From Wyeomyia smithii (Eukaryota; Arthropoda; Insecta; Diptera; Culicidae): DNA of 64,000 nucleotides. Both the position numbers and the translations under genes were made by a program. The stretch lies in contig NC_073696.1 in NCBI RefSeq assembly GCF_029784165.1, forward strand, positions 174,024,912 through 174,088,911. Direction: 5' to 3'. How positions within the stretch are numbered: position 1 is the first letter of the stretch; each line of letters starts with the position of its first letter. Under the pieces are notes generated by a model. It had not been told where the DNA came from. It saw only the letters and a program-made list of their open reading frames with translations, and did not search any database. Of this stretch, positions 46,501 through 56,141 are shown one piece after another.

Positions 46501-49500
46501 TCAATCCAAACAGTAGTGTAGCTCAGAAGATGTCCGATCAATTGACAATGGAGATGGAGTCTCACACGTTTGTTGAAGCAGCACCGCAGCTAGTGGGTCC
46601 ACCCTTTCCAGGAAAAATACAGGCGGTAAGTTTTTTTTAATCCTATTTGCCACAGGTCAATCAAAAAATAAATTTGATTATAAAAGATCTATCGCCTAGT
46701 GACGAATGGCCCTGGATTAAAACCAGCATAGAAAAAAACCATTGACCAATCAGTTTAAAGTTTTAATAATGTTTATTGTTAGCTTATCACCTCTAAATTG
46801 AATATTGATCAGGAATTATGTGATTTTCTAAGGTCTAATCAAATATGTATTATAGGGTTAGTAACGAAAGGCTGAAACCCAAAAGGCTGAAACCCGAAAG
46901 GCTGAAACTCGAAAGGCTGAAAAGTATGTTTCATAACGAAAGGCTGAATGCACAAAAGGCTGAAACCACAAAAGGCTGAAACATGAAAGGCTGAAACTTT
47001 TGTAACTTGAATCATATTCATTGAAAAATTCGGACACATGGATAACAAACCTTTATAAGGTGACAGAGTTCAAAGTTTGAGTATTAATTGGTTTGTGCAA
47101 TGGAAAATTAATTTTCGGCAACATTTGAATCTATACACACTTGACTCTTGTACACGTTTCCTAGATAATTCAGGGCGAGACGACCGAAGGCCGCGAGTGT
47201 GCGCCGGCGACCCGCCGTCGGAAGCGCCGGCCACTGCGGGGGGGCAGCCCCCCCGCAGAAATCACCTCTGTATAGGTTCGTTCGTTTTCCTAGGTCTACT
47301 GACTCGTAGGGGTGATTCCCTAGTTTAGTCCGAACGAGCGATAGCGAGTAAGGACAGCATACATCTCGGACAATCGAGTCGGCCGTAGGCCGCGAGTGTT
47401 CTTTTTGAAATGAACTTTGTGAATTTCAGCCTTATGATTTTTCAGCTTTTCGTGATTCAGCCTTTCGTGTTTTCAGCCTTATGTAGTTTTCAGCCTTTCG
47501 TGATTCCAGCCTTTCGAATTTCAGCCTTTCGTGTTTCAGCCTTTTGAGTTTCAGCCTTTCGTAGTAGACCCGTATTATAGCATAAATTCCATACAGAGTA
47601 GTAATGCTAATTGGATTGCTTCGGATCGAAATATAGATGCTGGTGAATGTTTATTGTTGATCCAGAATAGAAAAGTAGAAGAGACAACATTAAAAAAGTC
47701 GAAGCGGAGAAGATTTGCAATCAAAAAAAAAAAAATAGATTTGCGATATACCAAAATTGTGCTATTTGCAAAAGAAATTTATTACATGATACTAATCAAT
47801 TTATGTTTCACACACTAAAAAAGATTTCCGAGCTGTCATGGTTTAACCTCAATTTACTGATCAGATACCGACAGCTGTCATTTATTTACCCCGAGCACTT
47901 AGTGGTGCCAGTCTCGGCAATAAATTATCGTGTTTCGGCTGTAAATTCTACGTGTGTAGTACTAGATGTTAATTAGTTTTGAACTATTTGTAGTCTCGAA
48001 CGCACAATGCAGCTGCGACTGGTGGGCCGTCACTGACTTCTATGCTTACGGGTAGCGGCACAGCAACTGCTAATGGCAATACACCACAAAGTCTAGAGCA
48101 ACTACTAGAGCGACAATGGGAGCAAGGATCTCAGTTTTTAATGGAACAAGCACAACATTTTGACAGTAAAAGCACTGAACTTTCACTAGTTTGCACAGTA
48201 TTATGTAACTTTTAATGTTTCCAGTTGCATCGTTGCTATCCTGTTTGCATCAGTTGCGAAGTGAAAACATCAGGCTGGAGGAACATGTCAACAATCTCGT
48301 GGCGCGGAGGGATCACCTCCTAGCCGTAAATGCAAGACTCGCAATTCCGTTAAACCCCACTGCACTGGGTGGTGTTGGTCTTACAGTTAGTAATCCCGGT
48401 GGGCCAGGGACAACTGCGACTTCAAGCACAGGAAGCGGGAATACCAATCCTGCAGGATCTCAAGGTTTCTATCTCGATACTTTCTAAATATAATTTTTAG
48501 TTACTAACGTGTCGAATTGTGCTCAGCCCAATTCAACAATATGCACGGTAATGGACCTCATGAAACGAGCGGAAGTACCTCCAACACTACAACTATTTCC
48601 AGTCGAAGTAGTCGAATACAGCAACATCAAACTCAACAACAGCAGCAACCGCAATCACATTTCGGCAGCAGTACAGTTAACCAGATACCGCTAGAAAATG
48701 GTATTGATTTTCGACATTCAAGTTCTACCCATCAAAGCTCCAATAGCTCTTCAATCAGGTAAGCTTTTCTCATGTATATGTCAAATATTGTCTATTGGTT
48801 CGCTGGTCTTCTTTATCCTTTTGATTATAACCTATTTACTTTTTCTTTCTTTTCGTGAAAAAAACCACAGTGAAAAACCCAACACAATCTACGTCAATTT
48901 CTGAGGGCTATCTTCCTACTGTTGCGAAGCTGATGTCGAGCGTTTGTACTAGCCGTTTGCAAACTTTTGGTCAAGTTATACCACAAATACCCTAAACATG
49001 CGAAACTAAACACGGGCAATATTTATACAATTACAATTTCTATACAATCTTTATGTGTTCTTCAACGAAGAAGATGTGAATCTTTATCGAAAGAGTGACA
49101 TATTTGTTCATGGTAATAACAGCGTTTTCACGGACTTGACTATCGTGACAAAGTAAGCTAGAGATTGATAAAGTGATTTGTTGTTTTTGACGAAAAACAG
49201 CCGTTAAATCAAAGTTCTAGTTATGCTTTTATTTTACACAATATTTTGTACATCTGGTTGTCCTGCCTTTTAGGTTTAATTTACTTATCGGTTCTAATTT
49301 ATACTTGGTTTACAAGGCAAATGTCAGACTAGTTAGTGGTAGCCACAAGATATATTTAATTTAATTATTTTGTAGAAAATAAAAACAAATGGATTCGACG
49401 TAAGCGTATGTTTTGTTATGTTTCTTTCACAAACCTTATCATTTCCTTAACTAATCCAACACACTCAACTATATTTTTATATAGTTTTTTTTTAACTGAC

Positions 49501-52500
49501 GAAAATAGTAGGATCTCTAATTACCTAAAATCAAAATCCGCATGCCCAAACTAATACTTATTTGTGTTCTTTAATTGTCTTCCTTCGCTTCCTTCGTATA
49601 TTACGTGAATATCAGAATCATCAGTTCTGCTTCTACGGTCACCTCTCCTGGCGAGAACCTGATTAGCGAATCTAATTTATTAATCATTGCTTGCTAACAT
49701 GACGCATTCAATTTCGATTAAAGAATCATTCTTGTTATTTCTAACACATCATTTGTTGAGGTTCTGAAAAATCCAATCATTTAAAACTAAAAAACCGTTT
49801 AATTTGATATCTATTAATTCAAAAAAGCACACAATATTTACGGCATTTTGACTAGGAGCAACGAAAGCAAAAATGCCGTTGTGAATACTAATCAAATTTT
49901 ATATCTAAAAACGAAATAGAATACAACATAGTAATTCTGAACAGATTGCTAATGATTAAAATATTGAATGAAAGTGATTGTTGTTGTTTGTTTTTCAATC
50001 ATTCAGCCTAATAGTATCAAGGAAATTAATGACCTCACATGTGATTTCTACAGAAATTAATTCTAACGTAACTTTTCGAGAGGACCCAAGTAACACTGGG
50101 AGTCTCTCTTTGTTTACTTTCTCTTTTATTAACCGTTATGTACTCGGCAATTTCAACACACGTAAGTACTCGGCAGGGTACCCGGGTACACACCAAAATG
50201 AAAAGCTTCTTACTTCTTCAATTCTTGATCGATTTTCGATCTTGACCCGTCAAAAGATTGGAAAATTTGTCTATTTTTATTATACAGGGCCTAAACAACG
50301 AAAATCTGCTCCGAAATGGTCATTTCGGATAATTTATCAGATAGACTCAAAATAGATGAAAATCAACTCCTGGAGTGATTTCATGAATTTTGATACCAAT
50401 ATTGGTCGGTTTTATTGACAATTGTAATAATTTGTTTCACCGGAACATGCTCCCGAAGATCCGGATTTACAGGAACCAAATGTGGACAGATTTTTCAATC
50501 TTTTGACAGGCTAAGATCAAAAATCGGTCAAGAAATGAAAAAGCGAGGCGTATTTCATTTTGTGGGTACCCGGGTACCCTGCCGAGTACTTATGGGGTAA
50601 AAAAAATTCGAAACCTTTCCCTTCGACTCCCCCTGCTGCTACAAACAGTCTGATGATGGAAAATGGTTTATTTCCACTAGTTACTATAAGTTTCAGCTGA
50701 CTGACTGAAGGTTATCCTTGTTTTTCAAAGCAATAAAATCTAAAAAGGTACCCGGGTACCCTTCCGAGTACCTAACGGATAATAACAAAGTTATTTTTTA
50801 CATTTTTCTTGATACCCTTTACATAGTAGGTAATTTAGGTAATATTATGATCTTCAGATTTGTGGCAAGAAATCGTTGAAAACTTTTAAACTGACGCTGT
50901 AATTACCGAAGAAGAGTGAGAGAGGAAAGAATCTCTCATTGTTACTAGGATTCTTTTGGAAGGTCACACAAGAATGTTTTATTTATTTCATTGAGGGGTC
51001 CCATCAATAGGCTTCGCTGTTTATTCCCTTTCTTTTGTCGAGGTAAAAACACACAAAAAATAATCTTTTGCGTTTGTTTAAAGGTAAATTTAGACATTTG
51101 AAAAAATAAACAGACAGAGTTATGTTAAATGAACTGCACCCACTACCTTGTGTCTCACAAGGCAATATGTGTAATTCATCGAGATGTGTTAGGAACGAGC
51201 CATTGACATCCTTATACTGAAAAACAGTGAATGGCTCAAACTCATTTGTGCCGCTGTGAGCTGTCAAGGAAAAGGTGTATGAAAAGTGACGGTGGTATGC
51301 TATCTCATTTACACATACGTTGAGCTGTTAGCCCTTGAAACATAGCACGATGTCATAGGTGTGCTTAGGAACAAAACACAACACAATAGTGAGAAGTTGT
51401 ACGATATTGGGCTCTGGAAATGTACCTTCCCAGTACCGTTAGACGGGGTGAGATTGTGCCATCCAACCCGTGATTAGCCAGCCATCTCTTCCGGGTTAGT
51501 AGACTTATGTTTCTTGGTTAAGTATTCAAGAAAACTTATTCAAGAAAGTTTGGTCTTGTAATCGCCATTAGATGACTGACAAACAACGGGTTTGTATGGC
51601 ATTATCTCACCCCGGCTTATGGTAGTTTAACTAAATAAAACACCATTTTGGAAACATCGGAGATTGCGGGCTCGATTCCCGTTTGGATGACTTATAGGGC
51701 CTTATTAAAGAAGTCGAGTAGACTCGACTCGATCATGTATTTCAGACAGGGCGAGTCGCTCGTCGAAGCTTCTGTAATACGTTCCTTAATTTTTTCAAAC
51801 CCTAATTCCTATTTTCAGTCCTCGTTCATTATTGATTCAAACAGATGGTCCGAGTCTCATGTCCACTGAGTAAATAATTTTTTTTAATCATTTTAAACGT
51901 GATCAATTTAGTGCCAGGGTAAATTTTATTCGATCACAGTTTCTTCTTAAGCCCAACATAGACACAACTAGTCTAATTATTAGTCGTTGATACTTAACAC
52001 GCGCCAGTCCATTTCTCCTGACAGCATTACAATATTTTTAGATGCATTCACCGCCGTGAAATCTGGGTTATTATGAGTGTCATATTACTGAAGTAAAAAC
52101 GGAATAAGCGACGTTTCGCGTGGAATTATTTCACGATCATTTTGACAGGTGAAAATTTCGCGAAGATCGTTGATTTATGATCTACTGATGATCATCGGAT
52201 TTATTTACCAGTAACAAGACGAAATCGACACATTTTTGATCTGCGGCCAATGGAACGTAAAGGAAAAAAATGATCTTCGAATTTCGTTAAGCGGCAGAGC
52301 TCAAAACTTTCGTCTCCTTGAAAAATGTCCTTATACAAAATTTCAGCTCAATCGACTTTCTGGGATTTAGACATTTTTGAGCTGGAAACTCCCTCATTTC
52401 AATTGTCCTATTTTTTTCATTTCACTGTCAATCTCACTTCACGGAGCTAATTTTTGTCACCTCACTTTAGGTGAAATCGGAAATAAATCTCAAAGAGTTT

Positions 52501-55500
52501 TTTTTTTTTGTAAGATTTGGACCACTGCGACCATTGTTTTGATTTTTTGTTGTCAAAGAGTTAAATGAGCGTGAGAGTGAAATATATTTCATCATGAATT
52601 GACTCCCGTAATCAGCGATGGGAAAAACAGGAGGGTTGTGTGCAAAGCCACGACCGCAAGGTTGAAGTAGAATACTTTTACAAGAAAGATATCCCGGCTG
52701 CTTGCGTGTCAGTCATTTTTTCTAGTAAATAAACGTTGACTAATCAGATCAATCGAAGTTTGCGCTTCAGCAAGGATTGACCATTTTCAATAATATAGTA
52801 AGTTGCTTGTCATGGTTGGGGCTTGACAATTTTTAAATTTTGAGATGACATTTTTTCGGATGTCGTGCTCATGACTGAAGGAAAAGATAATTTAGTACGT
52901 TTTGAAACACGAAGATGGAGTAATATTTATTACTCTTACAAATGTAAAACTGTGAATTGACTCATTACAAAATATTAACTCTTCAGTCATGTTTTTATTT
53001 CATCCTGAAAAGGACAATTTGTTGTTGATATTAGTGTCGGATAAGATGCCGATCACATCTTTGCGATATCACTGACAGTGAGAATGAACAACCATGTGAT
53101 AAAATAAACAGTGAAAAGCTAAACCAGACGGCTCACGTGTTGTGTCAAAATGAGTCAACTTTTCATTGAATGCATTTATTAGTGCCCACTATCGCACAGA
53201 GACTGCATTTCACTAAAGTGCCTCACTGCATCAGCCGCTATCGATGCAGAGATCCGCTGCAACTGCTACGCTATCCATAGCCATGCGACAGTTGTGGCCG
53301 CTATACGCTGCCATTGGTATCCACTGCCCCTGCATCAGCTGGCCCAGCTGCTATCGTTGCTGGAATCCGCTGCAACTAGTGCGCTATCCATTGCTACGCC
53401 AGCTGTGGTCGCTTTCCGCCATCGCTGGTATCCACTGCACTGCTAGTGCTGCTGGTAAGGGAGGACGACTGCTGTTGTCGCTGTCTAGAACTATTATGAG
53501 CGGCTTCGGCTGAAACAGGCTCTTATATAGGCCAAATAGCATGTTTTAAATTGCAAGGTATATGATTCTGTCGGCCGTGCTTGGGAAACAATCATATAAC
53601 GACTAATCAGAGGTCGAATTTTTCGTTTTGACAAGGCTTGACTATTTTCAATAGTACAATAGTGTGAATAATAAAATTACAATTATCTTCTTCTGGGAAG
53701 AAACTTACAAGATTTTCCAATCTATTGCTGCAAAGACGAAGGAAATCCATCGAATACTCACCGATTTATTAGCATTTGAAATTGGACATATTTTTCACTT
53801 TTTCGGTTTTAGATTTTCATTTCACATCCCTATGTAGCCGAACTTCCTGAGAGAAGTATTCTACTTCAAAAAATTACCTCTAGCGATTTGGAATACATAT
53901 AAAGCAAGCCTAAGATGCGTTGACATCGTCGTCAGTATGCGAATAACAAAGTATCGGTGTTGGTTCACTCTCTTTGCTTTCCTTTTTACGATATATTGCT
54001 TGTCGTTAGCGTACACCACAACATATGGTTCTCAATGTGCACAACTCGGTATATGAAGTTATTCGTCTCTGTTACACAGAGCGATCAGATATTGTTATGT
54101 TATTACCCATGAATAAGATTTTTTGTCAGAAAAAGAAAGAAAATGACAATGTATGCTCTCCTACTCTCGCTCAAGTCAACCGCTGCCGAAGTAGTCCCTT
54201 CCCCCACACTTTCCTTCTCACCGCATCACACCTCTGCTGCTGCTCAGGCGACATGATATTCTTCTGCTGCTATTCTTTGTTCCCCTAACGACCGGCATAT
54301 AGAGAAACAAACGCAACGAGCGAATCGCTTCTCAGAGCAGATGTAGTCTAGTCATGTGTTTATTTTCTCCCAGAAACCTACGCAACATATCATCATTTCG
54401 TTATGTGTTGAGAGGATTCAAGTTTAATCGCGGTCTGTAACACTTCATGATGTGTACATGTGGAGATTAAACGATAATTGCATCATATTCGTTTCGTTTC
54501 CATCACTGCCCGTAATAAGTACCACTGCACTGTTTGCTTCAGTAGCCCTTGCAAGTACCGCCAATCGATCAAAGTACGGAAGACTATGATTGTACTAGGT
54601 ATTACGAATGGCCATATGCGATTGCTGAGCTTTGTCGTAGGTTAGTACTAAACTTTTCAACAGGCGGCCAGCATTCCTTCTCTCGATGAACCATTCACTG
54701 TGCGTTGAAATCCCGACTGCCATCTGCGTTATGAATCCCTTCCATACCTCCTTCAGAGCAACATTATCTAAAGCCTGTAGTACACTCTTTGTCTAATGGT
54801 CAAATATTTGACCTTCTGACATAATGGTCAAATTTATTTGACATCATGGTTGTTGTTTGTCCGTGTTTGCCCCATGTTAAAATCGGAGAGTGACAAATAA
54901 TTATCTCTGACCAAATTTTTATCTGTCAAAAAGAGACAAATATTTGACGCTCGGTCAAAGAGTGTACTACAGGCTCAACATGTGATCTTCCAATACATCG
55001 GAGCACACTCTCCGTGTTTCGGGTGTTTCCGGTAAAGTTGAGAGGTCATGAACCGAGATTCAAACGAAGATGTCTTCATCGATTGTTTAGTCTGGCACAG
55101 ACACCCCCCTCAAAGCTGGCCATGTGGAATGTGGATGGCCCCCTAGAAGTACGCCCTTTAGATAATGTAACATCCTTTCCTATGAGCGTATACGGTCTCG
55201 ATTACATCGGTGTTGATTACTAAGGTTCTGTCTGTGAAGGCATTTTCAGCTTGGCTTCATTATTTTGCTAAATTTTTTGGCAGTTCATTTTTATTATCTT
55301 ATTTATCAAACTGATAATGTGTTTTTTCCTATTATGTTAGTTGTACACATTCAATTGATGAAATCATTTTTCAGACATCATTCTCCATCAAATCAATTAA
55401 CGCTGGCTTCAACTGGTTCTTCTAACAGACAAACACATTCTTCGTCGAGCGGAGTATCTGACCAAGGAACAGGACATTCTCGTTCAGGCAGAGGAAATAA

Positions 55501-56141
55501 TAGTAGTAGTAGTAGTAGCAGCAATAGTAGCAACACCAATCCGGCATCGTCCTCAGCCTATCAGCAAACGATCTACAACACCGCTCACCAGGTAGAGTAA
55601 TAATGCGAATTCATGCGAAAACCTCCATATTTGTAAACATGACTACTCGCCACCGTATTGTCATATTAAGCTAATTCAATCACTAAGGCACAAGCACTAA
55701 TTTTGTGTTGCCAAATTGTCTGTTAAGAACTGCAAGTGTATCTAGTTTCAATTGATTCATGTCTTTAATGTTAAACCACGATAAAAGCTGTTGCGTTTGT
55801 AATCCGTTCAAACTATTTGTTTTTCAACCAACTAGATTCCACTCTTGTTGGAGCACCACCAACAGGAGCACCATTCCCAACAGCAGCTGCAGCAGCAAAC
55901 GCAATCGCCGCAAGTGCATCACCATCGACAAGCATCGCCGACGGTCGCATCACGTTCCCATCACTCGTCGTTGCACTCCGCACGATCAACTGGCGCCGCC
56001 CCTCAAACATCCCATTCCCATCACTTGCCGCTTTCCCATCAACACCCTTCCTCTCTTGTGGTCACGGCAACTCCCGCACACGCACAGCCAACACAGCAGC
56101 AGCAACATCAGCAATCGCTTCCACAAAGACAGCGACATTAG
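36924..56141 (+). CDS. Alh: AF10/AF17 family PHD-finger chromatin protein (Alhambra orthologue)
   Basis: Coding exons: 36924-37278, 37334-37530, 37596-38860, 38928-39033, 43746-43871, 44240-44515, 44577-44977, 45344-46625, 47994-48165, 48225-48464, 48527-48758, 55375-55591, 55836-56141. All boundaries are GT-AG with matching phases; total 5175 nt, 1724 residues. Domain order: PHD and extended PHD (1-185), a Ser/Asn/Gly/Gln-rich linker of over 1100 residues, the octapeptide motif plus leucine zipper (about 1370-1425), and a His/Gln-rich tail. In vertebrate AF10 the PHD module reads unmodified H3K27 and the OM-LZ recruits the DOT1L H3K79 methyltransferase; the same role is inferred here. The start is the first ATG after an in-frame stop. 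The terminal two exons may be isoform-specific. Confidence 0.88.
37596..39033 (+). CDS. Alh: Alhambra exons 3-4: Ser/Asn-rich linker
   Basis: Exon 3 (37596-38860) is almost entirely low-complexity Ser/Asn/Gly/Thr with patches of Lys/Glu (KEKDKYSKSVNKVSSTNKNH) and a basic KKRKADARS near its end, a possible nuclear signal. Exon 4 (38928-39033) adds RDLIKDVAVSLVPLPLNKSD and ends NIKK in phase 0. If the exon 3 donor CG|GTAATA is not used, translation ends at once at TAA (38862). The linker is likely disordered. Confidence 0.85.
39380..39570. mobile_element. MITE with GGTATMGGCTC ends
   Basis: Inverted ends GGTATCGGCTCCATTTTCGT and TAGAGCCTATACC enclose paired CAGGTTTTACC/GGAAAAACCTG and TCGTCCGGGGG/CCCCCGGACGA. 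TA precedes the left end. About 190 bp, non-coding. Confidence 0.65.
39890..40070. repeat. Dispersed repeat, relative of 59943-60120
   Basis: Shared stretches in the same order include TTTCTCGAGTTTTG, TTTGACAGATAGAT, and CCCTGGT before TCTATA or GTATCT. Overall similarity is moderate. The family is unknown. Confidence 0.55.
41079..42151. mobile_element. Foldback/MITE element iterating CGAAATCCGTACA
   Basis: Ends are GGTACCGTGCTGGACCGAAA and the inverted GATCCAGCACGGTACC. The word CGAAATCCGTACA or a variant recurs near 41094, 41279, 41306, 41333 and 41730, and inverted near 41700, 42106 and 42122. There is no coding capacity and no clear target-site duplication. It lies wholly in an Alhambra intron. 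Confidence 0.65.
43568..43636 (+). CDS. Alh: Candidate alternative first coding exon of Alhambra
   Basis: An ATG at 43568 opens MKHKSHKKDRREKKRRRN, followed by KTDTE and a GTGCGT donor, in phase 0. That fits the next exon at 43746 exactly. An in-frame TGA lies 24 bases upstream, so this reads better as an initiating than as an internal exon. The basic stretch resembles the Lys-rich segment after the PHD module of AF10. The isoform would lack both PHD fingers but keep the OM-LZ. Not confirmed; an unused ORF is the alternative. Confidence 0.5.
43746..44977 (+). CDS. Alh: Alhambra exons 5-7: Gln/Ser-rich linker
   Basis: Exons 43746-43871 (AKTEPNSPHNPSGEINIQN), 44240-44515 (SNSPQLQQQQQGQQHTPSLV) and 44577-44977. 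Exon 7 contains ERHSPSMRSSPAIITSAG and the motif GGLKISYEKQTSNV, then a Ser/Arg-rich end (LSGRRSR) that continues into exon 8. A 71-bp MITE sits in the intron before exon 6. Confidence 0.82.
44046..44116. mobile_element. 71-bp MITE with GGGTATC ends flanked by TA
   Basis: GGGTATCAGATTACTTCGG and the inverted AAGTAGTGCGATACCC form the ends, with TA at 44044-44045 and 44117-44118. Very short; probably a Tc1/mariner-related or solo hairpin element. Confidence 0.6.
45344..46625 (+). CDS. Alh: Alhambra exon 8: long Gly/Ser/Asn-rich exon
   Basis: The exon begins SKSRERGGGGGGSGNGSSVG in phase with the preceding AG, then a Lys/Arg patch (KTRTSKKRS) and about 250 residues of Ser/Asn/Thr. Near its end is a second copy of the exon 7 motif, GGGLKFSYEAQPSNP, and a Ser-Pro cluster ESPPSSPGSD. 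A conserved-looking non-repetitive C-terminal part follows (EIKLFQNGVVHATHMLGNQL). It ends FPGKIQA in phase 0 with a GTAAGT donor. Confidence 0.85.
46847..47579. mobile_element. Foldback element with inverted arrays of CGAAAGGCTGAAA
   Basis: The element (46855-47571, 717 bp) is flanked by perfect 8-bp repeats GTATTATA (46847-46854 and 47572-47579). Ends are GGGTTAGTAACGAAAGGCTG and the inverted CAGCCTTTCGTAGTAGACCC. The left arm carries about eight copies of the word CGAAAGGCTGAAA, and the right arm about nine copies in inverse orientation. The centre is GC-rich (GCGCCGGCGACCCGCCGTCG) with GGCCGCGAGTGT present twice. No ORF of note. The 8-bp duplication suggests a hAT-like integrase. It lies in the Alhambra intron between exons 8 and 9. 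Confidence 0.85.
47994..48464 (+). CDS. Alh: Alhambra exons 9-10: octapeptide motif and leucine zipper
   Basis: Exon 9 (47994-48165) encodes SLEQLLERQWEQGSQFLMEQ; EQLLERQW is the octapeptide motif seen in AF10 and AF17. Exon 10 (48225-48464) continues with SLLSCLHQLRSENIRLEEHV and NNLVARRDHLLAVNARL, a leucine zipper with heptad Leu/Ile/Val. In AF10 this surface binds DOT1L and is retained in leukaemia fusions; the mosquito protein is inferred to bind the DOT1L homologue Grappa. Phases 1 and 1 match. Read-through at the exon 10 donor would give a short tail GFYLDTF and stop. Confidence 0.92.
48527..48758 (+). CDS. Alh: Alhambra exon 11: Ser/Gln-rich
   Basis: The acceptor GTGCTCAG joins in phase to give AQFNNMHGNGPHETSGSTSN, then HQTQQQQQPQSHFGSSTVNQ, ending SSNSSSI in phase 2 at a GTAAGC donor. 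Two downstream acceptors fit this phase: 48871 (short end) and 55375 (long end). Confidence 0.82.
48871..48904 (+). CDS. Alh: Alternative terminal exon of Alhambra (short isoform)
   Basis: A pyrimidine-rich stretch (TTTTTCTTTCTTTTCG) precedes the acceptor AACCACAG at 48870. Joined to exon 11 in phase, it reads SEKPNTIYVNF and stops at TGA 48902-48904. A long untranslated region follows, with AATAAA at 49378. The splice site lies only 112 bp after exon 11, so this is probably a frequently used ending. It is a competing call to the exons at 55375 and 55836. Confidence 0.65.
48905..49400 (+). terminator. 3'UTR and poly(A) signal of the short Alhambra isoform
   Basis: The hexamer AATAAA at 49378-49383 is followed by T/G-rich sequence (TATGTTTTGTTATGTTTC), a good polyadenylation context. 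No ORF lies between the stop and the signal. Confidence 0.55.
49401..50132. other. Intronic or intergenic sequence, no gene seen
   Basis: AT-rich with no motif. It would be intron for the long isoform and beyond the poly(A) site for the short one. Confidence 0.4.
50133..50778. mobile_element. MITE with CCGTTAKGTACTCGG ends and GGGTACCCGGGTACCC words
   Basis: Inverted ends CCGTTATGTACTCGG and CCGAGTACCTAACGG bound a 646-bp element. Inside, AGTACTCGGCAGGGTACCCG (50165) pairs with the inverse GGGTACCCTGCCGAGTACTT (50570), and a third GGTACCCGGGTACCC lies at 50748. No clear TSD and no ORF of note. Confidence 0.7.
50779..52604. other. No gene seen
   Basis: AT-rich. A B-box-like GGGCTCGATTCCCG near 51668 may mark a decayed tRNA-derived SINE. 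Nothing else is supported. Confidence 0.4.
52605..54516. mobile_element. 1.9-kb hAT-type element, non-autonomous, with nested insertion
   Basis: The element (52613-54508) starts CAGCGATGGGAAA and ends with the inverted TTTCCATCACTG. Perfect 8-bp repeats CCCGTAAT flank it (52605-52612, 54509-54516). Positions 53873-54508 match the complete 661-bp relative at 58058-58718 in reverse. The extra 1.2 kb (about 52627-53866) is bounded by TTGAAGTAGAATACTT and its inverse AAGTATTCTACTTCAA, so it may be a second element inside. No transposase frame (DDE or BED finger) is visible. Confidence 0.8.
53250..53442 (+). repeat. Two-copy tandem duplication, GC-rich
   Basis: GATCCGCTGCAACTGCTACG...GGTATCCACTGC (53250-53328) recurs with changes as GAATCCGCTGCAACTAGTGC...GGTATCCACTGC (53365-53442). 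An 89-aa frame runs through both copies but has no recognisable domain. Confidence 0.5.
54772..54975. mobile_element. MITE with AGCCTGTAGTACACTCTTTG ends
   Basis: The 20-bp end at 54772-54791 is perfectly inverted at 54956-54975. The words GGTCAAAT/ATTTGACC are repeated between, in both orientations. 204 bp, non-coding; no firm TSD, possibly 3 bp. Confidence 0.75.
54976..55374. other. Intron, end of a GGGGCCAT-type MITE
   Basis: At 55120-55145 there is a single end, AATGTGGATGGCCCCCTAG, like that of the MITE at 34925-35086. No other feature. Confidence 0.4.
55375..56141 (+). CDS. Alh: Alhambra exons 12-13: long-isoform C-terminus, His/Gln-rich
   Basis: Exon 12 (55375-55591) continues exon 11 in phase: RHHSPSNQLTLASTGSSNRQ, a Ser/Asn run, then YQQTIYNTAHQ and a GTAGAG donor. 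Exon 13 (55836-56141) reads IPLLLEHHQQEHHSQQQLQQ, with many His/Gln/Ser, and stops at TAG 56139-56141. A second open frame in exon 13 is Ala/Pro-rich and reaches a strong GTGAGT donor at 56147, so the exact ending is open. AATAAA occurs at 56324. Confidence 0.65.

Noticed and set aside
51640..51690. tRNA-like B box GGGCTCGATTCCCG
   Set aside because: I could not fold a cloverleaf around it; more likely a decayed SINE fragment than a tRNA gene.
53244..53513. 89-aa frame as a possible small gene
   Set aside because: It is created by a tandem duplication within a transposon and has no splice or domain support.
55014..55223. 69-aa frame before Alhambra exon 12
   Set aside because: It overlaps a MITE end and does not fit the splice phases.
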